The position numbers were made by a program, and so were the translations under genes. Below, in pieces: positions 37,931 through 47,255 of a DNA stretch of 64,000 nucleotides. Every line of letters begins with the position of its first letter. Position 1 is the first letter of the stretch. Below the pieces are notes generated by a model. That model was given only the letters and a program-made list of their open reading frames with translations. It was not told the origin of the DNA and searched no databases. This DNA is from Thraustochytrium sp. TN22 (taxonomy: Eukaryota; Sar; Bigyra; Thraustochytrida; Thraustochytriidae). The DNA is taken from positions 62,001-126,000 of the forward strand of contig JABLUY010000061.1 of NCBI GenBank assembly GCA_013306675.1, in the 5' to 3' direction.

Positions 37931-39472
37931 TTACTTGGCGGCCTCGTACTCGTCGAGCCAAGCGGACATGCGCTGGACCTGGTCGAGGACGGAGCGCTTG
38001 GACGTGGAGCCCTGGGCGTCGCGGCTCTCGACGGAGGCCTCAAAGGACCAAACGCCGGCGACATCCTCCTCGAAAGCGCTGTGGAGGGTCTTGAGCTCCT
38101 CAAGCGTGACGCTGGAGAGCGGCTTGTCCTGGGACTCGGCGATCTGCACGGCCTGGCCCGAGATGTGGTGGGTCTCGCGGAAGGGCACGCCCTTGCGCAC
38201 AAGGTAATCAGCGAGGTCGGTGGCAAGCATGTCGGCAGAGAGGCCGGCGCGCATGCGGTCGACGTTGGGCGAGAGCGTGGCGAGCACGCCGGTGGCGATG
38301 GGCAGGCAGCCGAGCATGGTGTCGACAGAGTCGAAGAGCGGCTCCTTGTCCTCCTGCAGGTCCTTGTTGTAGGTGGAGGGCAGGCCCTTGAGCGCGACGA
38401 GCATGGTGGTGAGGTTGCCGATGTTGCGGCCAGACTTGCCGCGGAGCAGCTCACAGGCGTCCGGGTTCTTCTTCTGCGGCATGAGCGAGGACCCGGTCGA
38501 GTAGGCGTCAGACATACGAATGTACTTGAACTCGTTGGTGGAGTAGATGATGCAGTCCTCGGCGAACTTGCTCACGTGCACGCCGGTGAGGCTGGCCCAG
38601 AAGAGGAACTCGACGACAAAGTCGCGGTCCGAGGTGGCATCGAGCGAGTTCCAGCACGGGCCCTGCGCGAAGCCGAGGTCCTCGGCGAGCGCCGCGCGGT
38701 CCTCGGGGCCGAAGTATGAGTGACCGGCCAGGGCGCCCGAGCCGAGCGGCATGTGGTCGACGCGGCGCGCCAGGTCCTGGAGACGCTCCGCGTCGCGCTT
38801 CCACATGTTGCAGTACGCCATGAGCCAGTGGCCCCAGCGGATGGGCTGCGCCGGCTGCAGATGCGTGTAGCCCGGGAAGATGATGTCCACCTCGGCCTCG
38901 GCGCGCTTGGTGGCGGTGCGGATGAGCTGCACCATCTCGCCCTGGAGGTCCTTGATCTGCGCCTTGAGCCAGAGGCGCACGTCCGTGGCGACCTGGTCGT
39001 TGCGCGAGCGGCCGGTGTGCAGCTTGCCGGCCACATCGCTGCCGATGAGCTCCGTGAGCCGGCGCTCGTTGGCGCTGTGGATGTCCTCGTCGCTGCTCTT
39101 GATCTTGAACGTGCCCGAGGCCCACTCCTCGTGCACCAGCTTGAGGCCCTCCTGCATCTTGGCGCCCTCCGCCTCCGTCAGCAGGCCGGCGCGCACCAGC
39201 GCGCGCGTGTAGCACATCGACCCGAAGAGGTCCTCCTTCCACATGCGCTTGTCGAAGCCAATCGACGCGTTGAACTTCTCCATGAGCGGGTCCACGGCGC
39301 CCGTGAACCGCCCGCCCCACAGCTTCGGGCCCTCGTCGCCCGACGCGCTCCCGCTCAGCCGCTGCGCGTGCACCAGCGCCTGCGGCGCCACGCGCGCCCC
39401 GTGCCGCAGCTGCACCCGCGCCGCCGCCAGCGCCGCGCCGCCGCGCCCCAGCATCAGCTTGCCCGCCTGCAT
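37931..39472 (-). CDS. ASL: Argininosuccinate lyase
   Basis: 513 residues from the ATG at 39472. It cleaves argininosuccinate to arginine and fumarate. The superfamily signature GSSLMPQKKNPD is present, as are KLWGGRFTGAVDP at the start of the core, DEDIHSANERRL, KLHTGRSRNDQVATD and HLQPAQPIRWGHW. Core length and order are normal. The first 45 or so residues precede the usual start and are rich in Arg, Ala and Leu without acids (MQAGKLMLGRGGAALAAARV...), which looks like a mitochondrial presequence. ASL is usually cytosolic, so this location is worth testing. The 5' leader contains a CGAG/GCTC repeat at 39476-39495. Confidence 0.96.
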   Translation of the reverse strand: MQAGKLMLGRGGAALAAARVQLRHGARVAPQALVHAQRLSGSASGDEGPKLWGGRFTGAVDPLMEKFNASIGFDKRMWKEDLFGSMCYTRALVRAGLLTEAEGAKMQEGLKLVHEEWASGTFKIKSSDEDIHSANERRLTELIGSDVAGKLHTGRSRNDQVATDVRLWLKAQIKDLQGEMVQLIRTATKRAEAEVDIIFPGYTHLQPAQPIRWGHWLMAYCNMWKRDAERLQDLARRVDHMPLGSGALAGHSYFGPEDRAALAEDLGFAQGPCWNSLDATSDRDFVVEFLFWASLTGVHVSKFAEDCIIYSTNEFKYIRMSDAYSTGSSLMPQKKNPDACELLRGKSGRNIGNLTTMLVALKGLPSTYNKDLQEDKEPLFDSVDTMLGCLPIATGVLATLSPNVDRMRAGLSADMLATDLADYLVRKGVPFRETHHISGQAVQIAESQDKPLSSVTLEELKTLHSAFEEDVAGVWSFEASVESRDAQGSTSKRSVLDQVQRMSAWLDEYEAAK

Positions 39473-40632
39473 TTCGCTCGCTCGCTCGCTCGCTCCTTCG
39501 CGCTGCCGCCGCTGCCCGCTCCGCGCGCGCGCTGCTCCGCTCGCCCTCGCGCGTTCTCGCGCAGCGCAGTCGCCAATCCGAATTTGCGGCAGCCTGCGCG
39601 GTGGCCGCGTCGGCGCCTCTGCACTAACTAGTAGCAGTAAGCGCAGTGCCTGGAGCTGGCTGGAGGCCAAGGTCTACCTCTGCAGTGGTAGTGCTTAGTA
39701 CTACTGGCTGACAAGCGCAGCCAGCACTTCACTGTCAGTCATCATCAGGCACTGGCAGGCTGCCACCGGCGTGCACACGCCTGGCGGCGAGCCAGGCACC
39801 AGTGGTCCCGCCGGGGCGTATCGATCGAGGAAAAGGATTTCGAGCCTGTGCTACCACCATGTAACTTAGGCCTGGTTTCGCTGACTGACTCGGACTAACC
39901 TGCTGGCAGCTGCGGCTGCAGCGGCGCAGCCGTGGGTGTGGCCGGGCCTGACAGAGATCGATCGCCACGTCGGCTCTGGCCAGCCCTGCGTGCGCCAGAC
40001 TCCAAGTCTTTGATGAGACTGCAGCCGGGCCTGCAGTGAGGGCGAGCTCCTCGTGACCGCAGACTTTGCACGTCTGGACCCCACTTGCGGAGGATGGTTT
40101 GGGAGAAAAAAGAAGCCTTACGGCACGCGTGAACTCGGCTTTGTGTCCAGAGGCTTGGCAGGGGGGTTAAGGTGGCAGGACGGAAAGGCCGCGTGTTGCG
40201 ACTTTACGCGCGGCGCAGCGGCAGTCTGAGACGCTCCCGCGGCCGCGACGCAGACCGGGTCTTCGCGCGCGCCCCGCGTGACTGCTCCGCGGCGCCCTCG
40301 CGCTCGCCGCCCCGCCCGCCACCGGCCCGCTCCGCGGCCTAGCTAGGTACGTGCGCGCAGGCGAAAGAGAGAAAGAAAGAAAGAAAGAAAGAAGGGCAGC
40401 CGAGGCGGTGCGGTATCCTCTCGGCAAGCAAGCAGGGCAAAGCTATCCATCCCTCGCCTCCCTCCTCCGCCTCTGGCGCCGCGCCGCCCGCCGTACGCCG
40501 CGCCGCCGCCGTTCGCCGCTGCGGAAGGGCAGAGCGACTGACGCCGCGCCGCGCGCCCGCCCGCCCGCGCCGGTCGCCCCGCTTGCGCAGGAACAGGACA
40601 GCGAGAGCTCCCCCACCCCCCACCGAGGCAAG
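39473..40632. promoter_or_regulatory. Divergent ASL / V-ATPase G region with a possible 5'-UTR intron
   Basis: About 1.2 kb without a gene. The sequence from GTACGTGCG at 40347 to GCTTGCGCAG at 40590 has the same ends as the confirmed introns of this window and could be a 5'-UTR intron of the V-ATPase G gene. A (GAAA)n run lies at 40369-40392. Confidence 0.4.
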
Positions 40633-40983
40633 ATGGCGGACATGCAGAAGCTGAAGAAGGCCGAGGACGAGGCCACGAAGCAGGTGGAGGCCGCGCGCAA
40701 GCAGCGCGCCGCCACGCTCAAGCAGGCGCGCCAGGATGCGGACGCCGAGATCAAGGCGTACCGCGACAAGGTGACGGCCGACCTCAAGGACCTTGAGTCC
40801 AAGAACCAGGACGATGACACCACGGTCAAGGACCTCGAGCAGAAGGCGGCGCAGGACGTCGAGACGCTCAAGGCCGACGTGCAGAACAACTCGGACAAGA
40901 TCGTCGAGATGATGCTCAAGGTCGTTACCGACGTCAACCTCGTTGTGCCCCCTTCCCGCAAGGGCGTCAAGACCAAGGTCTAA
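40633..40983 (+). CDS. V-type proton ATPase subunit G
   Basis: 116 residues, all helix, the normal length for the subunit. The start KKAEDEATKQVEAARKQR has the conserved A-E-x-x-A...V-x-x-A-R pattern of the peripheral-stalk subunit, followed by ARQDADAEIKAYR. The C-terminal part (KIVEMMLKVVTDVNLVVPPS) pairs with subunit E in the stalk. The ATG lies in a GCAAGATGG context, as for other highly expressed genes here. Subunits c and A of the same complex lie 8 and 11 kb to the right on the same strand. Confidence 0.92.
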   Translation: MADMQKLKKAEDEATKQVEAARKQRAATLKQARQDADAEIKAYRDKVTADLKDLESKNQDDDTTVKDLEQKAAQDVETLKADVQNNSDKIVEMMLKVVTDVNLVVPPSRKGVKTKV

Positions 40984-41291
40984 GCGTGCGCGCGTCTTTC
41001 TTTGGCGAGCCTCGGCCCCTTTGTCATCCTCCTCTTACTTATGCCCGTGTTGCTGCTGCCGTCCGTCCCGTGCTCTCGCCCTGGGAAAGAGCGCGTCTGT
41101 GCGGCCCGCGAGCCTACGAGCTCTTTTTCCTCTCTCGATCGTCGCCGCCCTGCTTTCGTCGCGTGGACGCTCGCATGCTCGCATCGCGTCGCATCGCGTC
41201 GCATCGTATCGTATCGCCGTCAGCATGAAAAGAAAAGCAAACAAAAATCAGGCAGGACTTCTTCTTTACGTTGATCGCACTCGCTGGCTCG
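40984..41291. other. Convergent 3' flanks (V-ATPase G / SAE1)
   Basis: Contains a tandem GCATCGCGTC / GTATC pentamer-type repeat at about 41173-41215. No gene. Confidence 0.5.
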
Positions 41292-42434
41292 TCAGGCGCT
41301 TTCCGCAGCCGGAGTCAAGCGGCAAACCATGCCCGCACCGGAGATGCCGTCGAAGACGAAGAGGTTCTCAACTGGTGCGTCCTTGCCGCTCATAGCCTTG
41401 AGCAGCTCCTGGCCCACAATGCCACCCACAACCGCGCACGTGGGCGACAGCTCGGCACCCTCGCGCACGCCGCGCAAGTGCTCCAGAACGGCATCCGCCG
41501 AGGCCGCGTCTTCTTCCACATGCTGCGCGGAGAGAAGCGTCTCCACGATCTGCCGAGCCGCCGTCTCGTCCCAGGTCCCATCCGGCGCCCCCGCCTCTAG
41601 CGTCTGCAGCGTCTGCAGCGCCGCCACCTGCTCCGGCACGGCGCGTTTCGAGTCGCGCCCAGTCGCCGTGCGCCGCCGCTTCCGGTACAGCTTGGCCACC
41701 TCGGCCAGCGGCATGCGCAGCGCCTCTTCCAACGTGCAAAAGGAGGCCCCCTTGGGCTCGTACGTGGCCTCCTGCTCGCCATCCGAGTTCACCTTGCCCG
41801 ACTTGACCTTGGCCAAGTACGTGTGGTTCTCGCCCAGATCCTGGAACATGAGCGCCGACCAGCCAAAGCTCCACGCCGACACGAAGCCGATCGACAGCGC
41901 CCTGCACAGTGCGTTCACAGTCAGGTGCGTCTGCAGACTGCCGTCCGTCATGCACACCTGCGAGTACGCCTTGAGGTCCTCCAGCGTCAGCGCCTCCGGC
42001 GCCTTGGCCAACGTCTTCACCTTGACCAGCGGGTTGAGCTCCTGCACGGCCGGCAGGGCCGCCTCGGCGCGCCCCTTGCCCACTGCCTCCGCCGTCAAGA
42101 AGAAGTTCCCGCCCAGATCCGCTGCCTCCACCACGCCCTCATCCAACAGGGTCACGCTCACGCCGGCCAGCACCACATTCTTGCACACCTCCGCGTTGAG
42201 CGTCCGGAAGCCAATGAAGAGCACGTGCGAGCTGCGCATACGCCGCTGCGCCTCCACGCCTGCGTCGCGTAGTCTCCGTCAGTCGGGTCAGCTCTTCGCG
42301 AGACCAAGGACGAGATTGAACGAAGCCCCTTGCCGCCGCCGCGATATCGAACGAAACCTACCCCAGAGCCGGATCTGCCGGTCGTACACGGCCGCCTCCT
42401 GCTCGGAGATCTCCGTCTCCCCCGCCTCCACCAT
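41292..42434 (-). CDS. SAE1: SUMO-activating enzyme subunit 1 (two exons)
   Basis: Exon 1 is 42362-42434 and exon 2 is 41292-42259; the 102-nt intron begins GTAGGTTT and ends GCGACGCAG. The spliced protein is 346 residues: EQEAAVYDRQIRLWG is encoded across the junction and followed by VEAQRRMRSSHVLFIGF, the canonical start of SAE1/AOS1. SAE1 pairs with UBA2 to adenylate SUMO. The N-terminal ThiF-type half carries the LWG arginine motif and LLDEGVVEAADLGGNFF. As expected for this subunit there is no catalytic cysteine. The C-terminal SCAVVGG..GQE-type block (TCAVVGGIVGQELLKAMSG, NLFVFDG) closes the fold. UBA2 is not in the window. Confidence 0.92.
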
Positions 42435-42636
42435 TGTGCTGCCCTCTCCGCCCCCCCCTTCCGCGCGCCGCCGCTCTCTGCCCGCCGCCGGCAGCTGCCG
42501 CCGTCGCCGCCGCGCCAGTAGTAGCTGGACTGCATGCAGACGACTGCCGCGAAACCGGGCTATAGCCGAGCTAACGACCGGCCAAGAGCCTGAGGACTCG
42601 GAGGGAGAGGTAAGGAAGCGCGCGCCCGCCCACGCG
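42435..42636. other. Short intergenic region between SAE1 and the small + strand frame
   Basis: Upstream of SAE1. It contains GAGGTAAGG near 42607, a possible splice donor if the small frame to the right has an upstream exon. Confidence 0.3.
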
Positions 42637-42885
42637 ATGCTGGCAGCCGTGCATGAGGACGAAGCACTACGTAAGGCTAACCTCTTGCGTCAAGACGTCT
42701 CGCAAGCGAAACGTTCTCTGCTTGCACTTCAAGGTGAGACCTCACTCAGGCTTTTGCTTGGCGAAGAGATTGCGCGTCTCCGCGTGCGGGAGTCACAAGA
42801 CCGAGAGGAGTGCTCTCTCTGCACATTGCGGAGGAGCCCAAGAGGCCAGCAGCCAGCAGCCTTGCCAGCCCGGCCCAGCCGGTAG
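42637..42885 (+). CDS. Possible small coiled-coil protein
   Basis: An 82-residue frame from the ATG at 42637 to the TAG at 42883-42885. The first 60 residues are amphipathic and charged (HEDEALRKANLLRQD...LLGEEIARLRVRESQDREE), as expected of a coiled coil. A CSLC pair follows, then a Pro/Arg-rich end. It lies in the gap between two leftward genes. No family recognised; it could be chance, because codon use is only weakly biased. Confidence 0.35.
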   Translation: MLAAVHEDEALRKANLLRQDVSQAKRSLLALQGETSLRLLLGEEIARLRVRESQDREECSLCTLRRSPRGQQPAALPARPSR

Positions 42886-42922
42886 CTGTTTATTTTTTTA
42901 AAGTGCCTCACTGTCTGTCAGC

Positions 42923-43648
42923 TCAGCTCGCATGCCTTCGCTTTCCCTTGGCCGCAGCAACTTTACGCTCCATTTTACGGTGCACGCAAAAGGCATCCGC
43001 AACAGGACCCGGCACGAGGCCGAGTCCAGCGAGGGTCTCGGTGGAGCACTGCGGCATGTAGCGGGGCTCCTCGCGCAAGCCGAGCGCCCGAATGGCCTGC
43101 GCGCGCTCGGGGAGCGTCTTGAGTTGATGCGCCTTGTGCACGGCCCGCGCCAAATGCGTAACGTCCTGGATCTCGACCGCGCTCTCCACGTAGCGAATGG
43201 AGAGCGGACCGGATAGCCCGATCTGAATGGCACGCTGCCGGAGGCGCTTCGCCGGCTCGATCTGCTTTGTGCCGGACGCCGACAAGAGGTCGCGCTCCGG
43301 GTCCCACTGCACGCGGCCAGCAGCCCCACCGCCACCAGGCTTACAAACGCACCGCGAGAGCAGCTCGGCCACGTCTGCGTGAGATACCTTGACGCGCAGT
43401 ACGCGCTCTTGATTGTGCTTCAAGCCGTAGCCGCATCGGTACAGCATCCATGCAAAGCTGGGCTTGATCCACGTCATGCGCTCGGGCTTAAATTCCGGGC
43501 CGCCGAACCGCTGGTGCTCGACGGCCCAGCTCGCGATGGATTCCTTGAAGGCCTGATAAAAGTACACGCCCTCCTCGTCGTGCTCCGCCCGCATTTCCAG
43601 CGGCGATGTGGACAAGTCTGGTGCGCGTCGTAGCTCGTAAAGTTGCAT
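42923..43648 (-). CDS. DUF4291 family protein
   Basis: 241 residues from the ATG at 43648. It carries the recognisable DUF4291 core: VYFYQAFKESIASWAVEHQRF, then RMTWIKPSFAWMLYRCGYG, then HNQERVLRVKVS, and later QWDPERDLL and RAIQIGLSG. The family occurs in bacteria and scattered eukaryotes. Its function is unknown to me and I assign none. The C-terminus (HRKMERKVAAAKGKRRHAS) is strongly basic and could be a nuclear signal. Single exon. Confidence 0.85.
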   Translation of the reverse strand: MQLYELRRAPDLSTSPLEMRAEHDEEGVYFYQAFKESIASWAVEHQRFGGPEFKPERMTWIKPSFAWMLYRCGYGLKHNQERVLRVKVSHADVAELLSRCVCKPGGGGAAGRVQWDPERDLLSASGTKQIEPAKRLRQRAIQIGLSGPLSIRYVESAVEIQDVTHLARAVHKAHQLKTLPERAQAIRALGLREEPRYMPQCSTETLAGLGLVPGPVADAFCVHRKMERKVAAAKGKRRHAS

Positions 43649-43933
43649 GCTGCTGCTGTGAGGGACCGCCTCTGGCCGTTGCGCAGCGGCCTCCTGGCCG
43701 GTGACTGGCGCGCTGGCGGAAACTGGCGTGTTCGCCTGTGTTCGCTCTCTCCTCCTCCTCCTCCTCCTCCTTCTGCATTGGGGTCTGCTGCGCCCCAGGG
43801 CGCTGGTCTTCGCACCGCGGCCGCGCCGCGCGCCGCGATCCAGGAGCGCTCTGAGCGGGTTCCGTGGGGACCTTGTAAACCAGTCCCCAGGCTCGAAAAG
43901 TCAGGCGAGATGATCAGATGGTTTACAAGAGGT

Positions 43934-43995
43934 CAAAGAGTCGCTCGAGAGTCAGCGGAGCGTGCAAAGAGTCGCTCAGAGGTCAGCGGAGCGTG
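43934..43995. repeat. 31-bp tandem duplication across the myosin stop codon
   Basis: 43934-43964 and 43965-43995 are copies differing at only a few central bases (both begin CAAAGAGTCGCTC and end CAGCGGAGCGTG). The right copy contains the last codons and stop of the leftward myosin gene; the left copy lies in its 3' UTR. Confidence 0.9.
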
Positions 43996-46900
43996 GCGAG
44001 TTCCTGGGGCGGCGGATTGCGGCGCACTCGGCGGCGCTGCTGGCCTTGCTGCTGGCGCTGGAGCTGTTGCTGCTGCTCGAAGGCAGCCCTGTTCGACTCG
44101 AACTGGTCCATCTCGTCCATGAAGAACTTGCCCACGCCGCCCACGGTGCGCAGGATGCTCTCACCGGACGAGACAATGCCCTTGAGAATGAAGGAACCCG
44201 GCAGCGAGCCTGGGAGTTCCTCCTCCGCATCGAGGACGCCGCGCTGCGCTCCGTTCGCCTCGCGCGGCGCGTTCTCGCTGAGGTCGCGCGGCTGCAGCGA
44301 GCGCGGGGCGGCAGAGGCCGTCGAGGCCGTGAGCGGCGCAACCGAGGCGCGGAGCTGCGCGGCGAGCGCGGCATTCTCGTCCTTGAGCCGCGCATTCTCG
44401 CGGGAAAGACGCAACACAGCGGCCTTGAACTTGCGCGCCTTGGCTGCGGGGACCAGGACGTCGTCGCTCTCGCCCGCGGGCTCCGGCGCGGGCGAGGTTG
44501 AAGGGGGTGCATCAGGGGGCGCCACGGCGCGTGCAGCCCGTTCGGCGTCCAGCTCGGCCTGAAGCGCGGCGAGGCGCGCCTCCAGGGCCTGCACCTGGTT
44601 CTTCAGACCGCGCACAGACTGCGCCTCGCGATGCGCCGCCAGGCGCACAAGGAAGCGGCGCCGTGCCTGGCACGCACGAACACAGGCTTGCGTCCTGGCC
44701 ACGACGCGACGCACGTGCGCGTAGGTCTTGGCGCACGACGCGGTACGCGCCCAGGACTGCAGGCGCAACGCGGCGGCACGGCGACGGGCCCGCTCCGCCA
44801 GCCAGTTGCGCGCCTGGCGCTGCGTGAGGATTAGCGCAGCGCGCCAAACAAGGTACTCGCGGCGCTGCACCCGCTGGCGCCACACAGCCTGCAGCTTAAG
44901 CACGGCCGTGCGAAGGCGCCGGTAGCCGGCGCGCACGAGGTAGCCTCGAGCGACGTGCTGCAGGCGCGCCGCGGCCTTGAGCGCCCGGACGCGCTCGCGC
45001 GCCAGGCGCGCGCGCGCTGCGGCCTGCAGACGCGTGGCTTGCTCGTGCAACAGGACTTGGTGCCGCTCCCGAAGGGTGCGTAGAATGCCCTGCGCGAAGA
45101 AGGTGCGCGTCTTACCAACGAAGAAGGCGTCGTCGGTGGCGGCGAGGTCAGCCAGGAAGTGGCGAGTAACCTGGTCCGCGGCCTCTCGCGCGGCCTCGTC
45201 CTCGCCGCCCACACCACGGGCCGGAGGGCGCGGCGCAAGACCTGCGCCGAAGCGCGCCACAAGCGTCGAGTGCGGCAGGCGGTCCGCGTAGCCGGCGCGC
45301 GAGATGCGCAGGGCCTCGATCACGCCGCTGCAGCGGAGCTGTGAGCGAACCATCTCATGGTCGAAAAGGTCGGAGCGCATGTCCGCGTTGGGCTTGATGC
45401 ACCGCACAAAGTGCGTGTCGGTGGCGCCGATGGCGCCCATGAGGTCGTCGAGCTGTGCGCGGAACTTGTGCGTGAGCGTGCGCGAGCCGGAGGTTGCGCC
45501 GTCGCGCTTGTCGCGCATGAGGCTGCAGAGCAGGCCGGCGCAACCGATCGCGTCCAGGCCCGGGCCCGCGTCCGAGCCAGCATCGGCGTCGCAAACGACC
45601 AGCGCGCGCAGATCCTCGCTGAGGTGGTCGAGGTTCTTCTCGAGGAAGCTCTGCGCGTGATATGGCACAGGCCCGGCGAAGTGCTGCACGGAGAAAACGA
45701 GCTTGTCGAAGCGGTCAGCGCGCAGCAGCTTCCCGCCCTGGCGTGCAGTCGTGAGCTTGGACACGAGCGCGGCCTCGGAACCGTTCGGACGTACGGACTC
45801 CTCGTGCAAGAGCGCGAACACGCTGGCGGCCTTGCCCTGAATCAGATCAATCACGGCTGCGCCGTCGTTGTGCTCGATGTGCGTCCACGGCACGCCCTCG
45901 CGCTCGTACTCGAGCTGGACCTGGCGCAGCACGCAGTCGTTGAAAGTCTGCTGCAGGCGCTCGTTGGTGAAGTTGATGCAGAGCTGCTCGAGCGAGTTGT
46001 GGGCGAAACACTCGAAGCCGAAGATGTCCAGGATGGCAATGCTCGCCGGCGCTGTTGCCGCCTCGTGCGGCTTGGCGTCGGCCCCGGGGCCCGCGCGCAT
46101 GCTCTCGTTGACGCGCGCCACGAGCCAGTCGAAGAGCGCGGCGTAGACCGCCTTGGCTAGGGCCGGCGCGCTGGCCTGCGCCTGCTCCAGGGGCAGCGGC
46201 TTGGCGATGGTCTCACCGCCAATGGTCATCTGGCGGTGCGTCAGCGCGCGCTCGATGCGGGCCGCGGCCTCATTCTTGCCCTCGTCCTGCTCCCCGTTCT
46301 CGTCGTCGTCGGCGGCGGTGCCCATGGCTAGCGCCCGCAGGAGGCGCGGTACGACGAGCTCGCGGGAGGCGGGCGTGAGTCGCACGCCGACGTCCTGGTC
46401 CGCCTCGAGCTCGAGCTCCAGCAGCATCAGGACGACGGCCAGCACGCCGAGAATGCCCCGGAGCTGTGGGCCATCGCCAAGGCCCAGAGCGCGCAGCGCC
46501 GCCAAGGTGCGCGCGCCATGGGCCCGGTCCTGAGCAGCCTGCGTATTGTTGGCGAGCGAGTGCAGGGCGAGGTCACCTAAGGCTTCCTCGGCGAAGGCAG
46601 CATCGAGTCCGCCGTTGGCGAGCTGGTACAGCACGTGGAAGGAGCGCTCGCCCGGGCCCTGGTGCGTGAGACGACTCTTCTCGAGCAAATAGGTGGACAG
46701 CGCCGCGCCCTGCAGGCAGTGGCGGTCCTTGTCAAAGTGGAGCGCGATGAACTTGCCGAAGCGCGAGCTGTTGTCGTTGCGCGCGGTCTTGGCGTTGCCA
46801 AAGGCCTCGAGCAGCGGGTTAGACTGCAGCACACGTTCCACGGTGCCAGCACGCTCGGCCTCGGCGCCCGCGCTGCTGGCGCTCACACGGTCGCTCACGT

Positions 46901-47255
46901 GGGCCAGGTGGTCCATGAGGATCTTTGTGGACTCCGTCTTGCCGGCGCCTGACTCGCCGCTCACCAGGATGCTCTGGGAGCGGCTGCCCTCGCGCAGCTG
47001 CAGGTAGCTCGCGCACGACGTCCTGTACAGGTGTGGGCTCAGCGTCGCCGGGTCGCGTGCCTCGACGACGAGCTTGTCGGCGAAGTCGGCCTGGCACGAG
47101 CCCGAGTACAGGTGCTCATGCCTGAAGAAGGGGTTCACGGCGATGCACATGCCCACGGCCCACGTGTACGGCTTGCCATCCTCGAACCGCGCCTGCAGGT
47201 TGCCCAGCACCGCCTCCTCGTCCAACTGCGGCAGCTCGTTCAGGTCCTCCGCCAT
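43983..47255 (-). CDS. Unconventional myosin heavy chain with IQ motifs
   Basis: 1,090 residues from the ATG at 47255, which sits in GCCATGG; an in-frame ATG at 47411 would add 52 residues without similarity. The motor head is complete: P-loop GESGAGKT at about 100-107, switch I NDNSSRFGKF, switch II DIFGFECFAHNSLEQLCINF, and the actin-binding/HCM-loop block HFVRCIKPNADMRSD. It begins directly at LPQLDEEAVLGNLQARF, so there is no N-terminal SH3-like subdomain. After the converter come six IQ-like motifs (for example AARLQHVARGYLVRA, VLKLQAVWRQRVQRR), a short coiled coil (ALEARLAALQAELDAE), a Ser/Pro linker, another helix, and a Gln-rich C-terminus. There is no MyTH4, FERM or DIL domain. Class assignment needs a tree. 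Confidence 0.92.
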   Translation of the reverse strand: MAEDLNELPQLDEEAVLGNLQARFEDGKPYTWAVGMCIAVNPFFRHEHLYSGSCQADFADKLVVEARDPATLSPHLYRTSCASYLQLREGSRSQSILVSGESGAGKTESTKILMDHLAHVSDRVSASSAGAEAERAGTVERVLQSNPLLEAFGNAKTARNDNSSRFGKFIALHFDKDRHCLQGAALSTYLLEKSRLTHQGPGERSFHVLYQLANGGLDAAFAEEALGDLALHSLANNTQAAQDRAHGARTLAALRALGLGDGPQLRGILGVLAVVLMLLELELEADQDVGVRLTPASRELVVPRLLRALAMGTAADDDENGEQDEGKNEAAARIERALTHRQMTIGGETIAKPLPLEQAQASAPALAKAVYAALFDWLVARVNESMRAGPGADAKPHEAATAPASIAILDIFGFECFAHNSLEQLCINFTNERLQQTFNDCVLRQVQLEYEREGVPWTHIEHNDGAAVIDLIQGKAASVFALLHEESVRPNGSEAALVSKLTTARQGGKLLRADRFDKLVFSVQHFAGPVPYHAQSFLEKNLDHLSEDLRALVVCDADAGSDAGPGLDAIGCAGLLCSLMRDKRDGATSGSRTLTHKFRAQLDDLMGAIGATDTHFVRCIKPNADMRSDLFDHEMVRSQLRCSGVIEALRISRAGYADRLPHSTLVARFGAGLAPRPPARGVGGEDEAAREAADQVTRHFLADLAATDDAFFVGKTRTFFAQGILRTLRERHQVLLHEQATRLQAAARARLARERVRALKAAARLQHVARGYLVRAGYRRLRTAVLKLQAVWRQRVQRREYLVWRAALILTQRQARNWLAERARRRAAALRLQSWARTASCAKTYAHVRRVVARTQACVRACQARRRFLVRLAAHREAQSVRGLKNQVQALEARLAALQAELDAERAARAVAPPDAPPSTSPAPEPAGESDDVLVPAAKARKFKAAVLRLSRENARLKDENAALAAQLRASVAPLTASTASAAPRSLQPRDLSENAPREANGAQRGVLDAEEELPGSLPGSFILKGIVSSGESILRTVGGVGKFFMDEMDQFESNRAAFEQQQQLQRQQQGQQRRRVRRNPPPQELATLR

